Assembly (NCBI GenBank): GCA_002104985.1
Contig: MCGO01000009.1
Coordinates: 434,001 to 498,000, forward strand
From: Rhizoclosmatium globosum
Taxonomy: Eukaryota > Chytridiomycota > Chytridiomycetes > Chytridiales > Chytriomycetaceae
DNA: 64,000 nucleotides
Reading direction: 5' to 3'
Shown piece after piece: positions 1 through 9,700 of this stretch; the stretch's first letter is position 1, and every line of letters begins with the position of its first letter. Under the pieces are notes generated by a model. The model was not told where the DNA came from. It did no database searches and was given only the letters and a program-made list of their open reading frames with translations. The position numbers were made by a program, and so were the translations under genes.

Positions 1-721
1 TTTGATAATAAGTCAGACGCCACCAATCTCTCAGTTTAAGTAATTTAGAATCCAGGTGACAAAGTGAATGTGTCAGATCAAGATGGGTTGATAAAAGATG
101 TTATTAAAAGTAGGGCAGGACTCAGAATTTCAACAACTAACCGAAAGACTAAGAAACTAATATTTGATCATTTGATCATGGATGGAATGGCTACACTAAA
201 TCAGCAACTAAATCAGCAGCAATGCTTTTGTGTTGTGGATCAAATTGGTTGGGAAAAAACAAATGAAAACTGAACACTTTTAGCTTTTTTACACTATTTC
301 TACCACAGTTTTCAACCCACTCAATTTCCTAAATGCAAGTATCTTATTTAGTGGAATTATAGGAGTTTACGTGAAAACCGGTCTCAAAAGTCAAGCTTTA
401 ATTGGGATATGACAATTATGGCTACGTAGCATCAAAACCAACAGTCCAAGCATTGTAGTTTTGGTACCACATTCAACTTTTAACTGTGGCACGCGTTTTT
501 TTGCCAGATATGTAGATTCCAGAGAGGAAAAGATGCCATCAGCACAATGGACTTAATATAACACTTTTCTACTCCTTCAACCAATGCAGTCTTGTTACAA
601 TTTAAGCCTAACACTGAATTTCCACCTCCATATCTACTTTGGCATAATTAGGATCATACGCAAGTGTCCATCAAAACCATATTGATTGATAGCTGTATTT
701 TATAGGCAGGAGGTAGGAAGG
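1..721. other. Gene-poor leader before the first transposon
   Basis: No coding region is supported here. The longest open frame (64-273, +, 69 codons) is A/T-driven, has no recognisable motif and no splice context linking it to anything. The stretch is ordinary A+T-rich intergenic sequence and ends at the TA dinucleotide that starts the pogo-type element. Confidence 0.6.
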
Positions 722-723
722 TA

Positions 724-751
724 CCGTAATTTGTGCTCTCATTAGCCACCC
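724..751 (+). repeat. Left terminal inverted repeat of the pogo element
   Basis: It pairs with the reverse complement of 2893-2920 with a single T/C mismatch. The shared core reads CCGTAATT(T/C)GTGCTCTCAT and continues into TAGCCACCC. Confidence 0.9.
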
Positions 752-823
752 CAAAGTACATGCAAATTTGCGTGGTGGCTAATGACAACGTGTATCTTGG
801 TTTAAACAAAAACTTAAAGACAA

Positions 824-2437
824 ATGAATAAAAGAATCGCGCTCAGCAACATTTGTTTATTTAGAAAGTGTCCGAGAATGGAGTCACAGGTCAATCCTCT
901 TGATCTTCTGGCTGCAGTCGCAATGACAAACTCTCCTCATGCTGCACTACAACTTCCTCGACCTCGTAAGCGTAAAGGACCATTGGGACCTAGGGGTGGG
1001 GAAAATTGTCGCATCAGGAAGAAGAGAACATCGCAATCTGTTCAAGTGAAGTTAGAAGCAATCACGACTGCAAAGCTCACCAACAACATCAAGGCCACTG
1101 CAATTGAATACGGAGTCACTCGTAGTACCCTCAAGTACTGGATTAAGCAAGAGGATGATCTAGCCAAACAGATTAAGACAAAGAAGACTTTGCACAAAGG
1201 TCGGCCCATGAACCATGAGGAAACAATTGGTGCCTATATTGTGGAGCTGGTTACTCAATATGAATCAACTGGCACTCCACTCTCCCGAAGAATGATTGCT
1301 GTCCAAGTCATGACCAAGTTTCCAGACTTTCAGAAGACAAATGGATCTCAATCAACCAAGGCTATGCAAATGAGGATGAATCGAATTCGTTCCTATATTG
1401 ATCGAATCATGAGACGTAATGGATTAGCGGACAGGGCAGGAACTCACGTTGCGCAGAATGCCATAGTTGACGTTGCCAAAGTTTCGGACTTCGTCGAGCT
1501 TGTTAAATCTTGTAGAGTTTGCTACAATGTTGCTTGGCATAGAGTTGTTAACATGGATCAAACAAACTTGCCATTCGATATTCAAGCCAAACGCACTATT
1601 ACTCGTCACGGTGCGAAGACAGTCAACATTCGCAAGCCAAAGGCAACTCACGGAGCTCGTGCAACAGCAAACTTGGCAGTTACTGCATCAGGACGTTGTT
1701 TGCCTGCCTTTGTTATTTTCAAGGGAAAGAAAGGAGCCAAAGTTCATCGAGATTGTACTGCGACACTCAACAAGGTCAATCCAGGACAGGCTTTATTCAC
1801 GGTTCAAGCAAACGCATGGTGTGATACAGCTGCTTTTGAAGAGTGGGTGGACAAGGTTATGAAGCCTTTTGCAGGTGAGGAAGACTCCTCTGTCCTTCTT
1901 ATATTAGATTCATTCAGAGTCCACTTAATGGCGACTTCCGTTAACAAACTTTAACGGTTGAATGTCATAGTCCTTCATATTCCAGCAGGCTGTACTTCAA
2001 AGGCACAGGTGAGATGTGTTGTGAGTTCCGAGTCCATTCATTCTAACCCATACCTACAACAGCCATGTGATGTTGGCATCAACCGACCTTTTAAAGATCG
2101 ACTTTTTGATCTTCAAACCATGTGGTCTATGGAGCATCCTCAGGGGGCTATTGGGCGAAACGAAATCACTCATTTCATGATTGATGCCTGGTCGACTATT
2201 TCTGCTGCATCAATCATTAACACTTGGCGACACATTGGGTTTATGTTGCTTGAGACGGCACATGAGTTGAAATCTGATGGAAGTGATACTGATGATAGTG
2301 TTCCTGACGCTGACTACACTGCTGAGTTTGACGCAACAGAAACTGGTGATCTCTTGGATGAAGATGGAGATGTTGACAATGAGGTGTTGTTTGAAGATGA
2401 GGATGAGGAGGAAGGGCAGGGAGAGGAGGACAGGTAG
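824..2437 (+). pseudogene. Pogo/Tigger-type DDE transposase with one in-frame stop
   Basis: The reading frame carries a helix-turn-helix DNA-binding region (around residues 75-105, ending STLKYWIKQED), a CENP-B-like second HTH region, and a DDE nuclease domain. Candidate catalytic acidic residues are in NMDQTNLPF, LILDSFRVHL and PCDVGINRPFKD. The C-terminus is very acidic (Asp/Glu runs), as in many pogo transposases. A TAA at 1952-1954 interrupts the frame between the second and third catalytic motifs, and the same frame then continues to 2437. A 54-nt segment (about 2009-2062) starts GTGAG, ends CAG and has a CTAAC branch-like site. Removing it joins GCTSKAQ to PCDVG, the usual family spacing, so it is probably an intron. 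The start could be the ATG at 824 or a later one near 879. Probably inactive unless the stop is polymorphic or read through. Confidence 0.82.
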
Positions 2438-2504
2438 GAGGATAAGTTTCACAACAGGGAGTGACAACTGCACAAGATTGATATCAGACAGACTTTATTG
2501 GTTA

Positions 2505-2852
2505 TCAAATATATTGTTGATTATAGTGCATTCCTCCATATCGATGCAATGTCAGTCTGATTGAGGTGTTATCACTATTCATATGCAACACTGTAACCTG
2601 CCACTGTTTCCCAATGTACCGATCGGAGAAGCCAAGAAGAAAGCGTGGCAGAAATCCAACACAGCAACCGCGCCCTGTGTCGGTCACAATGTATGCTTTT
2701 ACGTTTTTTTCTGCACCATTCCTTCCTTCAACAAACTCCAGTGCAGTACCCACTTCGACAGCTTTGCCACAAGTTCCATGCTTGGTGCATGATCGACCTT
2801 GGTCATTCATAGCGAGGCCAACAACGTCAACTTCGGCTGGTTGGTTGGCCAT
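2505..2852 (-). CDS. HIRAN-like small protein encoded inside the pogo element, opposite strand
   Basis: An uninterrupted 115-codon ATG-started frame fills the space between the transposase end and the right inverted repeat and is read convergently with the transposase. The protein has protein-like composition and a layout like a HIRAN fold: VVGLAMN near the start, a strand NVKAYIVTD, then VGFLPRFL, then a closing strand GKQWQVTVLH. A 'VG-[FY]-LPR' strand is the hallmark of HIRAN domains, which bind DNA ends in HLTF/Rad5-type proteins and also occur alone. An AATAAA-type signal lies just past the stop on its strand (about 2494-2499). The HIRAN call is by eye and not certain; an unrelated beta-barrel is possible. 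That the frame is a real gene is more likely than not, because it stays open next to a transposase that has a stop. Confidence 0.5.
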   Translation of the reverse strand: MANQPAEVDVVGLAMNDQGRSCTKHGTCGKAVEVGTALEFVEGRNGAEKNVKAYIVTDTGRGCCVGFLPRFLLGFSDRYIGKQWQVTVLHMNSDNTSIRLTLHRYGGMHYNQQYI

Positions 2853-2892
2853 TGAAAGGTACAGTGAAAATTTTGTATGGCTAATGACAGCA

Positions 2893-2920
2893 GGGTGGCT
2901 AATGAGAGCACGAATTACGG
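2893..2920 (-). repeat. Right terminal inverted repeat of the pogo element
   Basis: Reverse complement of the left repeat with one mismatch. It is followed directly by the TA duplication at 2921-2922. A second GGCTAATGA motif lies about 10 bp inside it. Confidence 0.9.
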
Positions 2921-2922
2921 TA

Positions 2923-5699
2923 AAGCACTAAATATAGACGATGATATTGGGATTACAATAGATATTACCCCTTCAATCAGCCACACAGAGTTTGAATTGT
3001 CTGACTTTTGACTCAGAGCAAATTGTCTGCAACATTTTAAGAGCTTGGGTAAATTGATTGTACCTTGTTTTGAGTAATGTTGGAAATAATTGACTTTATA
3101 AAATAAGTGCAGTGTGAAGTCAACATCCTTCACTTCTTTGGAAGCACTAACAAGGTGTTTGCAGTATTCCTTGTGCAACTTCCAATTATCTTGAAATATA
3201 ACAGCAGAAAACAGATATGGCCTTGCATCCAACACATCTCTTCACTGTTAAAGCATACTGTGGTTCAGCAACTTTTTTGATAAGAAGCGAATCAAATTGG
3301 GGGCAATCTTTCCACCACTGTTCTGTATAGCTATCACTTACTTGCCTATCAAACACTTGTTCCTCACTTCTTGTTTTGTTTAGGTGGTTCCAAGTGACCT
3401 TTTCGATCCCGTCTGGGAAATTTTTTAATGAAAAAAGTTGAATTTTGAACGTCCTATCATTTTTCAGTCGAAAGCAGAATGCCACCAAAGAAACAGCCTT
3501 CAATCAGCCCCAAAATGAAAGCACCAACCAAGAACACCCTCAATGACCCATCATGTGAAGAATTGGCATTCAACTGGGGCACATTACGGGCGCCAATGAT
3601 TGGAGCCATCAGAAGTGGCAATAATTACTGCAGTAGGTAAATTTTGCAGTAGCTGCAGTAGCCACGGCGAGAAAAATACATGATGTCATAACTATTATTC
3701 TTCTATTACTTTTCTGTTCCAACAGGATAGCCATCATTTCCCCATCCCGCCAGACTGAAAATTGTCTAAAAAAAACTTCCAGTCAGAAAGAACCACTTGG
3801 AACCACCTTTTAGGACAAATAGCAGTTGAGCCAAAAAACATTGGACTTCCAGAAAGCTCTTTAGCTGCTGTTTGATGTTTGTGCCACAAATTTATGCCTC
3901 TTTTGTTGCCAGTTTTTGTTTTCACTGTATCCTTTGCCTGCGTTTGGCTGTCTTTTTCTCCTCTGATGCTTTGTTATTATTTTTTTCTGCCTCCACGGCC
4001 TTGCTGTGCCAGGTGGAGATCATTGAAGCTACAGATACAATTGGTCTTGACAACTGTATCTGGCTTCACAGCCACCATTTTACTGTGTATCTCACAGTGG
4101 AGCCAGCAGAAATAGATAAGAAGCCTCAAGAGCTTCAGCAAGCGGGGTTTTGCGGTCAGAGATGATTGCAATGTTGAGGGTGGAGTTTTTGACTGATGAT
4201 GGATAAATGCCTGTGCGTCAAAAACCAGAACTGATCAGTGCTGGTTGCAGCAACTACAATTGAGACCATCTCTGCCCCCAGAGTCACAAAAGGTAGATTA
4301 GAACGGCTCCTTTTCTGCTGTTTTCAAAAACAAAAATATAATGTGGTTGCTGTTGGGAGGCAGAAAGAAGCCTGGACACTAACAAGACACTAAGATTGTT
4401 TAATAAAAGAATGGGGTCAAGCCCAGTGAAAATGTTCCAATGTGCTTTAAACTCTGTTAGAACTGGCAGTCACCCAGTTTAACTGAAGACAATCTTCAAC
4501 AGAGTAGTGTTCTGTTATTGCTTAAGGCCATCAAAGCTGTGTAATTCAATATTTCCAAAAATGATTGGCACAACAAGAATGTCAAGAATCCACTCCCCTG
4601 AAGCTTGCAACTTTTCTTTGTGCTCTAGCAGGCTCATTTTACCTGGAGACAGCTGTGCTCACAATTGACTTTTAGGATGAGGAGCTGTTTTTGAGTTTCA
4701 GATGCATTTCATTAACATTGACCAAATTGAGCCAACTGCATCAACCAGCTGTCATCCACTGCTTGATTAACAGAGGCAAATCAATCTAAGAACAAGAATT
4801 CAGCGGAACTCACAGATTTTTAAGTGTTAATATCTCAAAAAAGCAGGTTAAGAACTTATATCTATGAAGCGCATGAATAAGAAAAAGTCAGTTAATGATT
4901 TTGCTGTTTTGGATAATTTGCCATAGAAAAATAATGAAAATAATGCACCAAAGATGGGATCTGGATGTCAGAGGTTCTGTGTGGTCCACTACTGTAACTG
5001 CCTAGGTACACTTTCCTCCAATGATGAATGCTTGGCATCTCTGATGGTCCCATGGCAGTTGACCATATATTCCATTGGATTGTAATGTTTTAGTGTGTCT
5101 CAATGTTTACCAACACATACAGAACAGTACTGTTCAAAACAGCCAGCTGTGGAGCCTTGAAGTGACAAAATCAGTGGTTTCAACAATATATATTCTAGAA
5201 GATATGGAATCTAAGGGCAGGTGATAGATTTTGGCTATTTTATTGGTAAAAGAGTTGATTTGGGCAAATCAGTGAATGGCTTTGACATAAAACTTTTGAG
5301 AATATAATTAATTGTACTCAGCTATGTCTGTTCTAGGTTGGTTGAAATTGCCCTGGCCGATTGTGAGAAAAGGCGGTGGATGGGCAGCAGTGTGGTCTTG
5401 AAGTGAGGTCAAAAGCAGAAGTTGATGATGCACCTGCCCACAGTCCCTGATCCAATCCTACATCTGCACGTGGAGGTGGCAATGCACCAATTAAAGACTC
5501 ATCTAGATGTTCTTGATAACAGTTGTGTAGAAGAGGACTCTAGATTATACAAGGGATACTCTAAACCTGAACCTGTTTCCGCCAAGTCCATCAAATCCCC
5601 TGTCAAATCAAATACTCCTACACCACCACCAACAGAAAACGTGAAAGGATGGGCGAGTAGGAAGCCGGGATGTGCTCCTCACTTTAAATAAAATAGCAT
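2923..5699. other. Gene-poor A+T-rich stretch
   Basis: No convincing gene. Frames here are short (under about 120 codons), overlap on both strands and lack domain signatures. A 54-codon ATG frame at about 3479-3643 (+), beginning MPPKKQPSISPK, has more protein-like composition and may be a remnant, but it ends in a stop without a visible splice partner. An inverted motif AGGTGGTTCCAAGTG recurs at 3382-3396 (+) and 3794-3808 (reverse complement). The region looks like decayed intergenic or transposon-derived DNA. Confidence 0.5.
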
Positions 5700-6723
5700 T
5701 CATGTGAAGGAGAGACGGGGAGTACAAAAAGATTTATGCAACCTTTCCTTTAGAATCCCAAACCAAAGAACTCGTGTAATAACAGAGTCTTATCTTTGTT
5801 CTCCTTTGTTCTTCATTGTTTACTTATTTCTTCCACACTGCGTGTGCTGAAAAAATTTCAAAAACCTTGTTGTCAATATTGTTCCACATACTACTAATCC
5901 AATCACAGATCACAGCGTAACTAGGGCGCTTACGTCTTCCATCTGCATTCAACTCACTTGCATCTGTAATGGAACTCCACATCCAAACTGCCCACCTTCT
6001 CCAAAGGTTTGATGATTCCATTATCTAGTGGCTGAAGTTTTGACATGTATCCACCAGGAATCACAGCGGGAATTATTCCAGCATTCTTAAATGCATTCTT
6101 TACTGGTTGAGTCAGTGAGCTTTGTAACTGTCCAACACCATCATCACCTTTCTTCCAGAAGCTTCGGATTTAAATTGAGGAATGCATGAGGAATGCACTC
6201 GTTGAGAATCAAGCCACCATCAAGCCACCATCAATAGCACTGACTTGAGCAGGCACTGTGTTGGCCAGTCGACCAGAATTCTTCAACCTTTAAAGACAAC
6301 CAATTGAGGACGTCAATGTCATCCCCGCGACACATCAATCCAACTGAGAATTCAGTCGACTCCTTTTCAGTATTCATGATGATTACATTTGTCAACTTTT
6401 CCAATGTACCGTCTTCTTGAGCAGCATATCAAAGTAGAGTCTAGTTTGATCAAAGTTTTACATATCTTTGACAGTGAGACCATTCCTGTTGAGGGAATGG
6501 AATGTTAAGCAGCGATGGCAGTAAGAGCACCACTGCAAATCTTCCTATGTGGAGCAGAGGCAGCAAGCAAGGAAGAGAGTGCTTGCACTTCATTGACAAT
6601 GCGCAACTTTTGGGTGAGCCATCAGTGAGCTGTGGTCAAGGTTGGCAAAGAAAAAAGGGAAGACGTATTTTCTTTGTCTCTGAAAATAATAGTTGGATTT
6701 GCCAACTTTTACCAAGGGCATAA
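5700..6723 (-). mobile_element. Decayed, internally deleted copy of a second pogo-like family
   Basis: Read on the minus strand, this segment matches the element at about 28.2-29.95 kb over its 5' part, the second half of its transposase and its 3' flank. Shared 3' flanking text includes the TTGCATAA, CTTTGGTTTGGG-like and GTACTCCCC blocks. It lacks about 0.68 kb of the transposase relative to that copy; the join falls after CCTCAACAGG and resumes at AATGGTCTCACTG. Stops and small indels are spread along it, and a 12-bp tandem repeat (CAAGCCACCATC-type) lies near 6209-6235. Exact termini and inverted repeats could not be fixed by eye. Confidence 0.75.
5824..6622 (-). pseudogene. Broken pogo-like transposase (deleted relative of the 28.3 kb copy)
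   Basis: The last 65 codons (5824-6021) read as a C-terminus containing ITDASELNADGRRKRPSYA, nearly the same as the end of the transposase at 28298-29848. Upstream, fragments equivalent to the catalytic part are present but in shifted frames with stop codons. The start region (ATG near 6622) is also recognisable. The central third is absent. No function is expected for the protein; the DNA could still be moved in trans if its ends are intact. Confidence 0.75.
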
Positions 6724-9700
6724 CTTGGAGTAAAAACCACCAAATTAACCTACTTATCCTTTAAAAGTGAGTATAAAACTGTTGAAATGAGTGCAATAGA
6801 GCTGGGGTGGTGGCAGTTGGCGCCGGTGGAGAGTTTGGTGAGTTGATTATTTGTTTTGGGTTGGGGGTGTAGCGTGTTGTTTTTTTTGTTAATACGTTGG
6901 TTGACAGCCAGAGATTGACGCATCGCTTGAGGTTGATGAAGTTGAGACAAAAGAGACTGATGTGTCTGAAAGTATTGAAGAACCTGCGATTTCACCTGTT
7001 CATTCTGCTGAGCCCACATGTGAGGCAGTCAGAAACAAAAACCTTCAAACCCCATTTCCTCTTAAAATTGTAAATCAAAGCTCAAAAAATAACATATCAA
7101 GTGTTGAAAACATCAACTCCGACACTCACTTTGGCCAGGAAGTCAAAACAAGACTGTAAATTGAAATGCGTAACAAAGAAGAAGCCTTTTAAACAACACT
7201 GTTGGTGAGAGTCTGTTGACTAAGTTCTTTGCGCCATATTAAAAGCCAATTGGATACAAAAGAGAGTCCACTGAACTCAGAGGCAATTGATAAACTGCAC
7301 CAGCTCTAGGTACTTCCAATCATTGCATCAACTGGATGGAAGAGCTGTGAATAGAATTAACTAACTCTACAACAGAAAATACAAGTGGTATATGCTAGAA
7401 GGCATCGTACACACAGTACTCATGGAACTGCTCACTGCAAGGTATGAACAAATCACATGCAATTTAAATGAACATAAATTAAAACTCTCACGGAAGGGGT
7501 TAGAGGACTCAGAGATGTGATATCAAACCAGAAAGGATACAATATACTGCACTACCAATAACAAGTGCAATTAAATGTAATCAGAAAAGTTTCTGAACAA
7601 AAACAAAAACAACAACTTACAGTAGTGAAGAAACAGATAACAAGAATATAAATATTCAAGACCACAACCAAGCTCAGACTCCAACCCAACCTGATACAGG
7701 GGAACTCCTGGGGAAGACCCATACACAACAAATCCCCAGGCAAAGAAGAAGAAACATACCAACCAACCAAACAAAACAGCCAAGAAAGTACATACCAGCT
7801 AAAGTCATCACAAAGAGGGAAGAATTAGGAGAACGAGATATGATGCCTCACATGCCAAGATAGAAGTGAAAATAATGTTGACCAACACAGCTATCATGTG
7901 TACAGTACTGCCCAAGAACAGCACAATAAATGAGAGCTAGGGTTTACAGCAGCAACAAAGCAGAACAGATTAAACAGCCAGAAAACAGGGAAAGGGACAG
8001 AGAAAGAATTAAACAAAGAATTAACAACAGTCAACAACAGCAACAACATACACAAAAATCGAACCAAAAACCAAACCAAGATCAAGCAGAAACCACAGAA
8101 AACAGACAGGAGGAACAATGTCAAAGGCAACTTAGATTGGGAAGGGAGGGTTACATTGAGAGTGTTTGAGTGGTATTGATGGCAATTTGGGGCCGGAGGC
8201 AACTATTTCCCTTCGCAATATATAGATTTGAGAGTCAATTGATAGTTTCCGGAAGCAGGTGCTGGAAAAATTCTGCTTATACACTTTTTACTTTTTCCAG
8301 CAGCAACATTATAAAGACCCGCGTCAAACTGTTTCACTACATCCAATGAACTTGTGATACTACAGTAGGGCAATTTTTACTATTTCAAAGAAGGTCAAGA
8401 TCTCTGCACTTACAACTTGTGATGAGAATTGGTGTCAAGATGAGACGCAATTGTGTTGGGTCTTTTGTTGGTGAGAAACAAAATGAGAGCCCGAGGGCCA
8501 TTTCCATTATAGATGATATCATATTTGTGTTGAAATATTTGTGCATGGACAATAAATTTGAGAGTCGTAATACACACATACAGCAAACAGTTGTCAAATG
8601 GTGTCTTTCTTCCTTGCCTTCTCAGCTTGAGTTTTTCTAGCAACAACAATCCTCTTAACAATAGTTGCCCACACCTTGGAGAGCTTAATCTCCTGTTTGA
8701 CTTCCCAGTCCAGGAAAACTGATTCCGGTGGGCAAGACATCATATAAAGAGGAGTTGCATAATTTCACGTGAGAAAGTCACAAAATTAATGGTGACCACT
8801 CAGGGAGGAGTAATGGAGAGGCGCTCAAACTTACCCAGCTTTTAAAAATTAAAGATTGGAATAGAATAACAAAAGTTGTCTGCAACTGTATCCCCTTACG
8901 CAAGTCTCCTCAACCACCTCAAATCTCTTTCAGTCTATGCCAAATTAAATTGGACTATGCATTTAACTGTGTGACAAGCCATGTAATTCCGTTTGACTAT
9001 CCTGTGAAGTGGGTGTGTTTCTGGACACAAAAAATCACCAGCAAAACCAATGCCAACTTGGTGGCAAAGAAACAGCAGCATCAACCAAATGCATGAAGGA
9101 CAAATTGTTGCACGACAGTCCCAATCCAGTCGAAGTAAACAGTCAACCGCCAAGACACATGTAACTAGAACTACTTCATTTTATCCATAATTTGTGGCAT
9201 TTTATCTAAGAAATTCTATATTTTGTCATTTCTCCACAAAACTTTATCAGTTTATTATTTAAATTCATGTTGTACAACGTTTTGCGAGAAGAACAAGAAG
9301 CCAGAACCTTTGGGAGAGAAACAATTAAAGATAAACTCAATTCTTTTCAATTTTCAAATAATTATAACCAAGACCCTTTCCAACCAATACAATGCCCTTA
9401 ATTTAAATTTGTTGGTGAAGAAAGAGCTCCGTGTGGCAGTTAAGGCTGATTTAAAGTATTGAACTTACAACAAGGCATAATGTTCAGGTACATGAAAAAT
9501 TACAATTCTAGCTGCACAAAACTGTTCATTTACGCTACGTTTTGGAATTTCTCACCCTTCAAGAGCTAGTAGATCCGGTGAATTAGTGGCATATTGCTGC
9601 TGTTTATTCTATTTCTGAATAGATAGATAGAACGGCGCGTATCCTTATTAGGAGTTTTATATACGGTTTTATTAGTATGAAAAATAAATAGTGGAAGAAT

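Larger units (their letters stand above)
722..2922 (+). mobile_element. Pogo-family (Tc1/mariner superfamily) DNA transposon, complete ends
   Basis: The element is bounded by near-perfect terminal inverted repeats of about 28 bp that begin CCGTAATT and run into CTCATTAGCC. Each is flanked by a TA dinucleotide (722-723 and 2921-2922), the target-site duplication expected for this superfamily. Subterminal copies of GGCTAATGA occur inside both ends (near 777-785 and 2879-2887) and could be extra transposase-binding sites. The interior carries a plus-strand DDE transposase (824-2437) and a minus-strand ORF (2505-2852). Length without the TA is about 2.2 kb. The intact ends suggest fairly recent insertion, although the transposase carries a stop codon. 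Confidence 0.88.

Noticed and set aside
7930..8169. Gln/Arg-rich frame in the T-poor block, as a possible gag-like gene
   Set aside because: Explained by base composition. No zinc knuckle, protease or polymerase frame nearby.
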